Source: UBA11373 sp035291545
Lineage (GTDB): Bacteria; Actinomycetota; Acidimicrobiia; Spongiisociales; UBA11373
NCBI GenBank assembly: GCA_035291545.1
Contig: DATDRW010000080.1
Span: 1-39,916 of the forward strand
Reading direction: 5' to 3'
Length of the DNA stretch: 39,916 nt
Shown here: positions 33,256 through 39,916 of the stretch, piece by piece
How the letters are laid out: every line of letters begins with the position of its first letter
How positions within the stretch are numbered: the first letter of the stretch is position 1
Translations under genes and position numbers: made by a program
Notes under the pieces: model-generated
Databases searched by the model: none
What the model saw: the letters and a program-made list of their open reading frames with translations, nothing else
Told to the model about the DNA's origin: nothing

Positions 33256-33337
33256 GCGGTAACCGCAGTGGTGAGTCCGGTGGTTGCTGAACGGCCGCAC
33301 CACCGGCGAGGCGCGAACGCCCCGCTCCCTGCGAGAC

Positions 33338-34510
33338 TCAGATCCGTCTCCGGAGCCAACCCTGTTCGAACAGGACCTTGGCGGCGTGCCAACGACGGGA
33401 CGGTCGGTGAAGGGTGATCCGCGGGACGGGTTCCGCGTAGAAGTCACCGCCACCGAATCCGGCCTTGCCTCCTCCGGTCTCGATGAAGCATCCGCCGTGC
33501 CCGTCGAACCGGGTCGGTTCACCCTTGCCGATGATGGCTCGAGCGATGTTGTGGGCGACCACGCCCGCCTGACCTTCGGCGAACACCCCTGCCTTGGGGA
33601 GCGGCTTACCCATCTTGAGTGGGATCCCCACCACGTCGCCGATGGCGTACACACCCGGGAATCGGGTTTGGAGGGTGCCGGGGTCCACCGGCACCCAACC
33701 CGAGTCACCCACAAGACCGGCCTCGCGAACGACCCGTGGCGCCCGGTGCGGTGGCACGTAGGCGAGGAGATCGAAGCCTGCGGTCGCTTCGTTGGCAAAG
33801 ATGATCCTCTTTGCCGGTCCATCGACCCGGGTCACCTGATGCTCGGGGTGGAAGGCGACACCGCTGTCTTCGACCATCCGGCGTACCCGAGCGGACACCT
33901 CGGGGCCGGTGACACCCATGGGACCGGGCTCGGCGGCATACAAGTCGACCCGGGTCGCCGCACCGATCCCTCGCTTGCGACAGTGGTCGAGGATGAGCAT
34001 CGCGGCCTCATAGGGGGCGGCCGGGCACTTGTATGCCGGCGTCGCGGTGAGTACGACGATCTCCCCACCGTCGAATTCGGCCAGGGCGTCGCGGAGGCTC
34101 TCGGCTCCGGCGAGGGTATAGAAGTTGTGCCCGGCCTCGGCGAGACCGGGGATGGTTTCGGGAGCCAACTCGGCGCCGAGCGACACGACGAGGTGATCCG
34201 CCTCCAAGTCCCGCGCCCCGCCATGCTCGACGATCCGCACCCGGCGAGACTCCGGGGCGATTTGGTCGATGTGGCCCCGGATCACCTCGATGCCCCTCCT
34301 GCCGAGCCGGTCGAGGGGGCGCGTGATCTGGCGGGCGGTCCGTTTTCCGATGATGAGCCACAGCAGGGACGGCGCGAAGAGGTGATCGGGTTCTCGATCG
34401 ACGATCACGACGCGATGCGTTTCGGGGAGCTTCTTCCGCAATGCCGTGGCGGTTACGACACCGCCGACCCCGCCGCCCAGCACAACCACCGATGCCCGAT
34501 CGGACATCAT
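33338..34510 (-). CDS. FAD-dependent pyridine nucleotide-disulphide/sulfide:quinone-reductase-like oxidoreductase
   Basis: A 390-aa flavoprotein. FAD site VVVLGGGVGGVVTATALRKK (GxGxxG; residues 8-27), middle strands ADHLVVSLGAELAPETIPGL, and the FAD-phosphate block GVYAIGDVVGIPLKMGKPLPKAGVF. It has the look of sulfide:quinone oxidoreductases: the single cysteine in YKCPAAPYEAAMLI (the usual second redox cysteine) and a cysteine near the end in GGCFIETGGGKAGF. One of the three SQR cysteines is not in its usual place, so sulfide may not be the substrate. ATG ATG with GGAGG 4 bases upstream sets the start. Confidence 0.88.
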   Translation of the reverse strand: MMSDRASVVVLGGGVGGVVTATALRKKLPETHRVVIVDREPDHLFAPSLLWLIIGKRTARQITRPLDRLGRRGIEVIRGHIDQIAPESRRVRIVEHGGARDLEADHLVVSLGAELAPETIPGLAEAGHNFYTLAGAESLRDALAEFDGGEIVVLTATPAYKCPAAPYEAAMLILDHCRKRGIGAATRVDLYAAEPGPMGVTGPEVSARVRRMVEDSGVAFHPEHQVTRVDGPAKRIIFANEATAGFDLLAYVPPHRAPRVVREAGLVGDSGWVPVDPGTLQTRFPGVYAIGDVVGIPLKMGKPLPKAGVFAEGQAGVVAHNIARAIIGKGEPTRFDGHGGCFIETGGGKAGFGGGDFYAEPVPRITLHRPSRRWHAAKVLFEQGWLRRRI

Positions 34511-34559
34511 CGGCCTCCAGGCACGGAGCGGTGGGTCACCGCAATGGAGACGAAATCGA

Positions 34560-34985
34560 TCACGAGCCGCCCGCAGGCCGGTAGATGCGCACCCCGTCGG
34601 TGTCGAGGATCATGAGCCACGGCTCGTCGGTCCGAACGCCGCACCCAGGTGAGAAGGACTCCCGGTATCGGAGGGGGTGAACGGGTTGCGGGTGGCGATC
34701 ACCGGGGTCACCATACCGTCGGGGAGGATCGTGGTGTACCCGGCCAGTTGCACCGACTCGTCGGCCTCGGACGCCCCGACGATGAAAAGGTGGATGCGCC
34801 CGTCGGCGGTGGTGGCGACCTCGATGGAGCCGAAGACGCGTGCCGCCGGGTCGGTGGCGGCGACGATCGGCAGGACGCGGTCGATCGGCACCGGGGCATC
34901 GGGGAGTTCGATGCGGAGTCAAACCGAGCGGCTCCGCAAGCAGCACATTGGGATGGATGAACTCGCCCAAGCGACGCGCGAACAC
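34560..34985 (-). pseudogene. broken ORF of unknown function upstream of the flavoprotein
   Basis: Two frames must be joined. One gives FARRLGEFIHPNVLLAEPLGL at the 5' end (near 34985-34920), then the second frame gives LRIELPDAP, IDRVLPIVAATDPAARVFG, SIEVATTADGRIHLFIVGAS, QLAGYTTILPDGMVTPVIAT (to about 34650), and finally the first frame again with EPWLMILDTDGVRIYRPAGGS ending at 34560. All three pieces look like protein, so the gene was probably whole once and now carries two frameshifts. No family was recognised. Its 3' end is 50 bases from the flavoprotein start, so the two may have been one operon. Confidence 0.45.
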
Positions 34986-35177
34986 GAACTCCCGAACCTT
35001 TTCGCCATGGACACCGCCATCCTGGAGTCGACGGCACCATCTCGATCATCCCGATGCCCGGGAACCGGCTTCGCTCCCAGCATCGCGTGCGCCGGACCAA
35101 ACCAAGGCCGTGACCGGCAAGGAACGGCACGTCATTACCGTCTTGTCACATGACCACGCACCCACACGGAGGTAACG

Positions 35178-35570
35178 ATGCTCGGATGGCTCGACGACAT
35201 CACCAAGCTCACCCTCGACAACACCAACTTCCGAACGGTGGTCTACACCGCAAGACACACCCAACTGACGTTGATGAGTTTGAAGCCTGGTGAGGAAATC
35301 GGTTGGGAGTCCCATCCCCATCTCAATCAGTTCCTCCGCCTCGAGCAGGGCAAGGCCCGGGTGGAGTTCGGTCGCACCAAGGACGAGGTCGACGAGACCC
35401 ATGAGGTGGAAGACGATTGGGCCTTCATCGTGCCCACCGGGGTGTGGCACAACGTGGTCAACATCGGAAGCGACCACGTCAAGCTCTACTCGCTCTACTC
35501 GCCCCCCGAGCACCCCGACGGAACCATCCATCGCACCAAGGCCGACGCCGAGGCAGACGAGGGTCACTGA
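35178..35570 (+). CDS. cupin domain protein
   Basis: A 130-aa single-domain cupin. The two metal-binding cupin motifs are visible: EIGWESHPHLNQFLRLEQGKARVE (histidines and a glutamate equivalent) and AFIVPTGVWHNVVNIGSD. These bind one metal ion in most cupins. The function can be enzymatic or ligand-binding; nothing in the context settles it. GGAGG 5 bases before ATG 35178 sets the start. It is the first plus-strand gene after the broken ORF and flavoprotein. Confidence 0.9.
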   Translation: MLGWLDDITKLTLDNTNFRTVVYTARHTQLTLMSLKPGEEIGWESHPHLNQFLRLEQGKARVEFGRTKDEVDETHEVEDDWAFIVPTGVWHNVVNIGSDHVKLYSLYSPPEHPDGTIHRTKADAEADEGH

Positions 35571-35652
35571 GTGGGGGCAAACCCCGGGTCGTTGGACACC
35601 GAGAGACCCCGGCTGGGTCCGAGGTCTCAGCGTTCTCGCGGGAAGGATCGAA

Positions 35653-36210
35653 TCAGCTCGCCGGGATCAGCTCAGTCTCGATCTCGATGGTCGCGTTGCG
35701 CGACACCAGCCATCCACCTGCCTCGAGGGCGACGTTCCAGATGAGTCCCCAGTCCTCACGATCGACCTCGGTTCGAGCGGAGAAGGCGGCGTGATCCTTG
35801 CCCCACGGATCCGTGGCCATCCCCTCAAAGGCGAGGTCGAGTGTTACCGGGCGGGTGACGTCCTTGATGGTTAGGTCGCCGTTGAGCCGCCACCGATCGC
35901 CGGCCGGCTCGACCGAGGTGCTCACAAACCGCATGACCGGGTAGTTGTCCACGTCGAAGAAGTCGGGGCTGCGCAGGTGTCCGTCTCGGTCGGGCACACC
36001 GGTGTGGACGCTCTCCACTTGGATGGCGACGTCGACAGAAGAGTCCTCCGGTCGCTCGCCGATCACCACGGTCCCCTCCACGGTGTCAAAGGTGCCGCGC
36101 ACCTTGAACACCATCAGGTGCTTCGCCACGAACGCCACCGTCGAGTGGCTGGGGTCCAGCATCCAGGTGCCGGCCGCGGGCAAGTGGGTCTCGGTCGGGG
36201 CAGTCGTCAT
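35653..36210 (-). CDS. YceI family polyisoprenoid-binding-like protein
   Basis: A 185-aa protein with the YceI lipocalin-like barrel: WMLDPSHSTVAFVAKHLMVFKVRGTFDTVEGTVVIGE near the N-terminus, HLRSPDFFDVDNYPVMRFVSTSVE in the middle, LNGDLTIKDVTRPVTLDLAFEG later. No signal peptide is seen, so this is the cytosolic form common in actinobacteria. It binds a long isoprenoid or amphiphile in homologues. It diverges from the MarR gene and shares a palindromic operator candidate with it. Confidence 0.93.
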   Translation of the reverse strand: MTTAPTETHLPAAGTWMLDPSHSTVAFVAKHLMVFKVRGTFDTVEGTVVIGERPEDSSVDVAIQVESVHTGVPDRDGHLRSPDFFDVDNYPVMRFVSTSVEPAGDRWRLNGDLTIKDVTRPVTLDLAFEGMATDPWGKDHAAFSARTEVDREDWGLIWNVALEAGGWLVSRNATIEIETELIPAS

Positions 36211-36232
36211 CTCGTCTCCTCATGTGCAGATC

Positions 36233-36260
36233 GCAATTAGTTGCCAGCTACAACAATTGC
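36233..36260. promoter_or_regulatory. palindromic operator candidate for the MarR regulator
   Basis: Between the divergent YceI and MarR genes lies GCAATTAGTTG, 7 bases, then CAACAATTGC: an inverted repeat with one extra base in the left arm. MarR regulators usually bind 16-24 bp palindromes in just such divergent regions and repress both sides. The left arm is 23 bases from the YceI start codon and the right arm is 33 bases from the MarR start. Confidence 0.6.
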
Positions 36261-36292
36261 GCAGGAGGTCTATTCCTCAATACCATCCCTAT

Positions 36293-36742
36293 GTGAAACG
36301 ACTGCCCGATGATGCCCGGATTCGCGCCTGGCAAGCCTTGATGAGAGTCCACGCCGGGGTGACCGAGGCACTCGAGGAGGGTCTGCTGGAGACCCGCGAG
36401 CTCCCACTCCCCTGGTATCAGGTGCTGGTTGAGCTACGCCTGGCGGGAGGGGCGTTGCGGATGCACCAACTCGCCGAGGTGGCCACCCTCAGCCGCAGCG
36501 GCACCACCCGATTCGTCGACCGGATCGAGGAGGCGGGGTTGGTGGAACGGCGGGTGTGCCCCAGCGACCGCCGGGGCATGGAGGTCGTGCTCACCGCCAA
36601 GGGGTACGAGGTGCAGAAACGGGCAGCGCCGATGGCGTTGCGCGGGATCCAGGAACACCTCGGACGGCACCTCACCCAGGAGCAGGCGCAGATCCTGGCG
36701 GAGGTGCTGGAGGGTGTGGTGGAGGGGGAGAAGGCAGGTTAG
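36293..36742 (+). CDS. MarR family winged-helix regulator
   Basis: A 149-aa MarR protein. The winged helix is clear: PWYQVLVELRLAGGALRMHQLAEVATLSRSGTTRFVDRIEEAGLVERRVCPSDRRGMEVVLTAKG in separate parts, with recognition helix SRSGTTRFVDRIEEAG and wing CPSDRRGMEVVLT. Terminal helices for dimer formation are present. GTG 36293 is the best start by homology, yet the only good AGGAGG (36263-36268) is 24 bases upstream and next to the operator. Probably represses itself and the YceI gene; a one-cysteine wing hints at thiol sensing, but this is a guess. Confidence 0.9.
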   Translation: MKRLPDDARIRAWQALMRVHAGVTEALEEGLLETRELPLPWYQVLVELRLAGGALRMHQLAEVATLSRSGTTRFVDRIEEAGLVERRVCPSDRRGMEVVLTAKGYEVQKRAAPMALRGIQEHLGRHLTQEQAQILAEVLEGVVEGEKAG

Positions 36743-36751
36743 AGCGCGCTC

Positions 36752-38230
36752 TTAGGCGGTCGCGATCAGCGCCCGGCCCACGGCCAGCACTTCATCCACC
36801 AGCATCTCGGCGTCGGCCAGACCGCTACGCGGGTTGATGAAGCACGGCCGGATGGCAAACCGCCCGTCGACCCAGGTGCCAGACGGCAGGCTGCGGCCGC
36901 GCTTGCGGAGACCGGCCAGCACGTCCTGGTTGAGCTCGTCCAGCCGCGCCTCATCGGCCGAGCCCGGGGGTCGGTACCGGAAGCAGCAGATCGACAGCTC
37001 CGGTTCGGTGAGCAGCTCCAACTCGCCCGAGGCCCGCACCCGGTCGGCCACCAGCCGGGCGCAGTCCAGATGGCGCGTGACGCGCTCGCGCATCCCGGAG
37101 GCGCCCATCTCCTTGAGGATCGCCCACACCGCGATGCCACGCGCCGGAGTGCTGAAATCAACGCCCCAGTCCGGGGTACCGCGGCCGGTGGACTCCCACG
37201 GCGAGGCCGGATCCTCATCGGACGCCGGCGCAGGCTCGCGCTCCCGGTCGTAACCGCCCGTCTCGATCGTGAAGCTCCGGGAGAGGAGGTCGCCGTCGCG
37301 ACAGACGGCGAGCCCGGTGCCCACCGGGGCTGCCATCCACTTGTGCGGATCGACCGCGAACGAGTCATAGGTGGCGGGATCGCCGTAGCGATCGCGCACC
37401 CGCTCATCCAGGATGCCAAAGCCGCCGTAGGCCCCATCGACGTGGAACCAGATCCCCCGCTCGTGGGCGATCTCGGCAAGGGCGGCGAGCGGATCGACGA
37501 GACCGGTGTTGACATCGCCGGCATTGCCCACCACCGCGATCGGGGTACGCCCGGCCGTCACATCTTCGTCGATGGCAGTGCGGAGCAGGCCGACGTCGAT
37601 GTGACGCGTCGCATCGAGCGGGATCACCCGGACGTTGGCTCGCCCCATGCCCAACACACCCAGCGCCCGCCCAACGACGTGGTGGGTCTGCTCGCTGACG
37701 TAGACCCTCGGCGCAGGAAGGGCGGCGACACCGTCCTGCGCCGAATCGATCCCGAGGCGCTCCCCGGCGTGCTGGCGAGCAGCACCGAGTCCGACCAGGT
37801 TCGCCGACGATCCGCCGGCGGTGAACTGGCCGATAAAGCCGTGCGGGAAGCCGAGCAACTCGATCATCCACTCCACAGCCATCGAATCGAGGTGATTGCC
37901 GGGCTGCACCCACCACCGCTGCGCGCTGGCCACCGACTGGGCCAACCCGGCGGCGGCGGCGACCGTCGTCGGCGCCGTCGTCACCCAACCGGAAAAACCG
38001 GGGTGCCCCAACCGCAGGCCGCGCCCGATGACCACCGACGACAGCACCTCCAGGACCGCTTCTCTGCCGACCCCGTGTTCGGGGAGGGACTCGTCGATCA
38101 GAGGCAGCCAGGCCGACCGCGGCGCGGCGCGGTCGGGGCCCTGGAAGGCGTTGAACGCGTCGAGCGCCGGGAGCAGGGCTGAGACGCTCTCGCCGAGTCG
38201 ATCGGTGGAAGCGGGATCGCGTGCAGGCAT
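36752..38230 (-). CDS. PLP-dependent group II amino-acid decarboxylase family protein
   Basis: A 492-aa fold-type I PLP enzyme of the aromatic-L-amino-acid/glutamate/diaminobutyrate decarboxylase group. Seen: N-terminal GHPGFSGWVTTAPTTVAA (substrate entry), FTAGGSSANLVGLGAARQH, VYVSEQTHHVVGRALGVLG, the PLP-ring/histidine block WFHVDGAYGGFGIL, and the PLP lysine in SFAVDPHKWMAAPVG. Exact amino acid unknown. It converges with the MarR gene 9 bp away and diverges from the GNAT gene. Confidence 0.9.
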   Translation of the reverse strand: MPARDPASTDRLGESVSALLPALDAFNAFQGPDRAAPRSAWLPLIDESLPEHGVGREAVLEVLSSVVIGRGLRLGHPGFSGWVTTAPTTVAAAAGLAQSVASAQRWWVQPGNHLDSMAVEWMIELLGFPHGFIGQFTAGGSSANLVGLGAARQHAGERLGIDSAQDGVAALPAPRVYVSEQTHHVVGRALGVLGMGRANVRVIPLDATRHIDVGLLRTAIDEDVTAGRTPIAVVGNAGDVNTGLVDPLAALAEIAHERGIWFHVDGAYGGFGILDERVRDRYGDPATYDSFAVDPHKWMAAPVGTGLAVCRDGDLLSRSFTIETGGYDREREPAPASDEDPASPWESTGRGTPDWGVDFSTPARGIAVWAILKEMGASGMRERVTRHLDCARLVADRVRASGELELLTEPELSICCFRYRPPGSADEARLDELNQDVLAGLRKRGRSLPSGTWVDGRFAIRPCFINPRSGLADAEMLVDEVLAVGRALIATA

Positions 38231-38286
38231 CCGGCGATGCTAGGGGGTGCCGACGCCCGGGATCGGGCGGGATCTAGCCTCGGGCC

Positions 38287-38868
38287 GTGTCGATCGAGGT
38301 CTTCCCCGCCACCCCCGACCGGTTCGAGGACGTGGCCGCCCTGCTCGGACCCCGGCGGGAGGACGCCCCCGCCTGCTGGTGCCTCTACTTCCGGCTCACC
38401 TCGGCCGAGTTCAGTGCCCTGAAGGGCCGGGAACGCCCCGACTACCTGGAGAGCCTGTGCGCCCGGGATGACTCACCCGGGATGGTGGCCTACCTCGACG
38501 GGAACCCGGTGGGTTGGTGTGCGCTCGGTCCGCGTCACGAGATGGGTCGGCTGGAGCGGTCCCGCACCATCCCCAAGGTCGACGACTTGCCGGTGTGGAG
38601 CGTGGTGTGCTTCGTGGTGCGGCCCGGCTACCGCCGGCGGGGCGTGGCCCGCACCATGCTCGACGGTGCCATTGAGTACGCCCGCAGCCGCGGCGCGATC
38701 GCCCTCGAGGGGTACCCGGTAGACACCGGCGGGAAGCGGATCAGCGCCACCTTCGCCTACGTTGGGACGACCACGCTATTCGAGCGGGCCGGGTTCCATC
38801 GGGTGGTCGAGACCGCAGCCCGCAGCGGAGGCCTGCCCCGCTGGATCATGCGGCTGGAACTAGCCTGA
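38287..38868 (+). CDS. GNAT family N-acetyltransferase
   Basis: A 193-aa acetyltransferase. Acetyl-CoA loop in WSVVCFVVRPGYRRRGVARTML (about residues 103-122; the RxxGxA/G pattern as RRRGVA), N-terminal strand PVGWCALGPRHEM, and C-terminal strand LFERAGFHRVVE. Substrate unknown. GTG 38287 is preceded by TAGCCT about 10 bases upstream, a possible -10 for a leaderless mRNA. Confidence 0.9.
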   Translation: MSIEVFPATPDRFEDVAALLGPRREDAPACWCLYFRLTSAEFSALKGRERPDYLESLCARDDSPGMVAYLDGNPVGWCALGPRHEMGRLERSRTIPKVDDLPVWSVVCFVVRPGYRRRGVARTMLDGAIEYARSRGAIALEGYPVDTGGKRISATFAYVGTTTLFERAGFHRVVETAARSGGLPRWIMRLELA

Positions 38869-38902
38869 CCGCCGCCTGCCGCGGACGGACCGCACGCGCG
38901 GA

Positions 38903-38923
38903 ACCCCCTCAGAGAAGGGGGGG
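38903..38923. terminator. hairpin after the GNAT gene
   Basis: CCCCCT-CAGAGA-AGGGGG (stem 6 bp, extendable with GGA/TCC outside) lies 35 bases after the GNAT stop and just before the tRNA fragment. No T-tract. It could end the GNAT transcript. Confidence 0.4.
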
Positions 38924-38933
38924 TCCCGATGGG

Positions 38934-38980
38934 TAGCGGGGGGAGGATTTGAACCTCCGACCTTCGGGTTATGAGCCCGA
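38934..38980 (-). tRNA. partial tRNA-Met(CAT): anticodon arm to 3' end only
   Basis: On the minus strand: anticodon stem/loop CGGG-CTCATAA-CCCG with three G-C pairs in the stem (an initiator mark), variable loop AGGTC, T-arm GGAGG-TTCAAAT-CCTCC, and acceptor 3' strand CCCCGCT plus A. These parts are perfect. The 5' side does not fit: there is no AGCGGGG or CGCGGGG acceptor strand, and the D-arm region is not self-complementary and is a few bases too long. So only bases about 27-73 of the tRNA are present. This is the part usually kept as an integration (att) core by tRNA-targeting integrases. Confidence 0.7.
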
Positions 38981-39069
38981 GTGCGGGGCAACCGCTGAGC
39001 TGGGGAAACGCGCGAAACGCCTGGTCAGACAGCGTTTTTGGTTCGCGTCATTTCGCGTTCTTGACCGTC

Positions 39070-39093
39070 CCATCGCACTCTCTTGTGCGATGG
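39070..39093. other. perfect 9-bp hairpin upstream of the IS element
   Basis: CCATCGCAC-TCTCTT-GTGCGATGG lies between the tRNA fragment and the first IS3-type element. A short structure with no T-tract. It may be a terminator or a recombination site. The rest of 38981-39175 holds no gene I can support. Confidence 0.35.
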
Positions 39094-39229
39094 ATGTGCG
39101 CTGGAACTCGACGCAGACTGCCATGGCGACCGTCAAGATCCGATCTCCTGGGGCGCTGAAACGCTCAGGTTGCAGTGAACCACCCTGGGATGGTTGGAGA
39201 CTCTCGACCTTGGAAACGAGGATGGAGAG

Positions 39230-39621
39230 ATGCCAAGAGAGAAGTCACCTGGGAAGCCGACGACACGTCGGTACACGGAGTCGGAGAAGGATCAGGCGGT
39301 GCGGTTGGTGCGTCAGCTGCGCCAGGAGTTGGGCACCGAGCACGGGACTGTGCAGCGGGTTGCCCGTCAGTTGGGCTACGGGGTGGAGTCGGTGCGGACG
39401 TGGGTGCGGGAACGTGATGTCACCGACGGGCTCGCCGGCCCCGACGCTGCGCGGTTCGTGAGCTCGAAGCCGAGAACAAGACCCTGAACCAAGAGGTCCG
39501 AGAGCTGCGGCGTGCCAACGAGATCCTGCGGAGGGCTTCGGCTTTTTTCGCGGCGGAACTCGACCGCCCACAGAACCCTCTCTGCCAACATAGCGTGAGA
39601 CGACTTCCCCGAACTCAATAG
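39230..39621 (+). pseudogene. IS3-family transposase OrfA, frameshifted
   Basis: First frame from ATG 39230: MPREKSPGKPTTRRYTESEK, then VRLVRQLRQELGTEHGTVQRVARQLGYGVESVRTWVRE (IS3 helix-turn-helix). It ends at a stop at 39487. The leucine-zipper half continues in another frame from about 39457: RELEAENKTLNQEVRELRRAN, EILRRASAFFAAELDRPQN, to a stop at 39621. So one frameshift near 39450 breaks the gene. Normal OrfA proteins end soon after AAELDRP; the extra tail here reads into other DNA. Confidence 0.85.
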
Positions 39622-39652
39622 CCACTCGAGGGCGGGGAAGGAGACCGCACCG

Positions 39653-39916
39653 ATGTCCACTGCACTGATGACGCGGGTCTTGAAGGGGCAGGATGGTCGC
39701 GTGCCGCCCGATCCAGAGGTCCCCGAGCGTCCCAAGCGCCGACGGTTCACCGCGGAGTACAAGCTCGCCATCTTGAAGGAGGCCGACGCGGCCACCGAGC
39801 CTGGTGAGATCGGGGCCCTGCTTCGCCGGGAGGGCCTGTACTCCTCCCACCTCGTGGACTGGCGGCGCCAGCGCGACGTCGGGGGCCCTGGGCAAGAGGC
39901 GGGGCCGCCCCCGCCC
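39653..39916 (+). pseudogene. second IS3-type transposase OrfA, partial and apparently frameshifted
   Basis: From ATG 39653 (AAGGAG about 9 bases upstream): MSTALMTRVLKGQDGRVPPD, then PERPKRRRFTAEYKLAILKE, ADAATEPGEIGALLRREGLY and SSHLVDWRRQRD. This is the N-terminal part of the orfA of another IS3 subgroup. After RRQRD the frame reads VGGPGQEAGPPPP, while the +1 frame gives GALGKRRGRP, the expected family sequence, so an extra G at about 39880 shifts the frame. The window ends here at 39916. Confidence 0.75.

Larger units (their letters stand above)
39176..39916 (+). mobile_element. nested IS3-family elements (left part; runs off the window)
   Basis: The first element begins near 39176 with TGAACCACCCTGGGATGGTT, the usual left end of actinobacterial IS3-group elements (TG start, CCACCC/CCGCCC). 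Its orfA runs at 39230-39621 with one frameshift. Soon after, without orfB, a second IS3-type orfA starts at 39653. The expected orfB of the first element is absent within the window, so the second element probably inserted near 39575-39640, inside or just after the first orfA. Confidence 0.75.

Noticed and set aside
38949..39461. 170-aa frame running from the tRNA fragment into the IS (MNLRPSGYEPE)
   Set aside because: The first residues are the usual false reading of a tRNA on the other strand.

Overview
The window is one 39.9 kb stretch of very GC-rich DNA. GTG and TTG starts are common, and several -10 hexamers sit so close to a start codon that the mRNAs are probably leaderless. A LytR-CpsA-Psr protein, a VanW-family protein, a DUF3105 protein, actinobacterial-type IS3 transposases and this gene style together point to an actinobacterium. 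An acidimicrobial-type lineage is possible, but no ribosomal or other strong marker is present. Most genes are ordinary chromosomal housekeeping or cell-envelope genes. Only the right end, from about 38.9 kb, looks mobile.

Layout. 1-456: non-coding DNA rich in hairpins. 457-7.7 kb: a conserved hypothetical, a gamma-glutamyltransferase, a convergent secreted or membrane protein, a helix-hairpin-helix protein with rlmN and a bcp peroxiredoxin, then a VanW-family wall protein. 7.7-15.1 kb: an agmatinase remnant, an overlapping pair (all-helical barrel protein and MarC-like membrane protein), a DUF3105 protein, a P-loop protein, malic enzyme 1 and an LCP protein. 15.2-19.5 kb: a wrecked PQQ sugar dehydrogenase and a large zinc-ribbon/cyclase/ATPase/TPR protein. 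19.5-25.4 kb: a glycosidase-like lipoprotein, a tandem-HTH protein, typA, an SDR-DUF2867 protein and a membrane protein. 25.5-33 kb: an SRPBCC protein, an H+-pyrophosphatase, a lipoprotein, a membrane protein with an HEGLH motif coupled to malic enzyme 2, and an RNA m5U methyltransferase. 33-38.9 kb: a sulfide:quinone-reductase-like flavoprotein, a broken ORF, a cupin, a YceI/MarR divergent pair with a palindromic operator candidate, a PLP decarboxylase and a GNAT. 38.9-39.9 kb: the 3' part of a tRNA-Met(CAT), then two IS3-type orfA genes, both frameshifted and apparently nested.

The most unusual signal is a family of intergenic repeats found at eight or more places (about 1.08, 3.85, 7.9, 13.4, 19.46, 20.6, 21.05 and 31.6 kb). 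Each is built from degenerate 7-bp units (for example CCCGTCG, CACCAGG, CATTGCC, GAATTGC, AATCTGC, GGTGACT, GACGGGC). In the two longest, the 7-bp register is kept for 126 and 161 bp even where the unit sequence drifts. Several arrays end in GC-rich hairpins with GCA-type loops followed by CGAC. Two loci share an ungapped 55-bp core, and a third carries the same unit order in reverse orientation. They resemble in form the heptanucleotide STRR repeats of cyanobacteria, and I know of no description in actinobacteria.

Themes among the genes: two malic enzymes and a membrane pyrophosphatase (C3/C4 carbon flow and energy saving), envelope building (LCP, VanW, lipoproteins), RNA methylation (rlmN, TrmA/RlmD type), and a small redox cluster at 33-36.7 kb.
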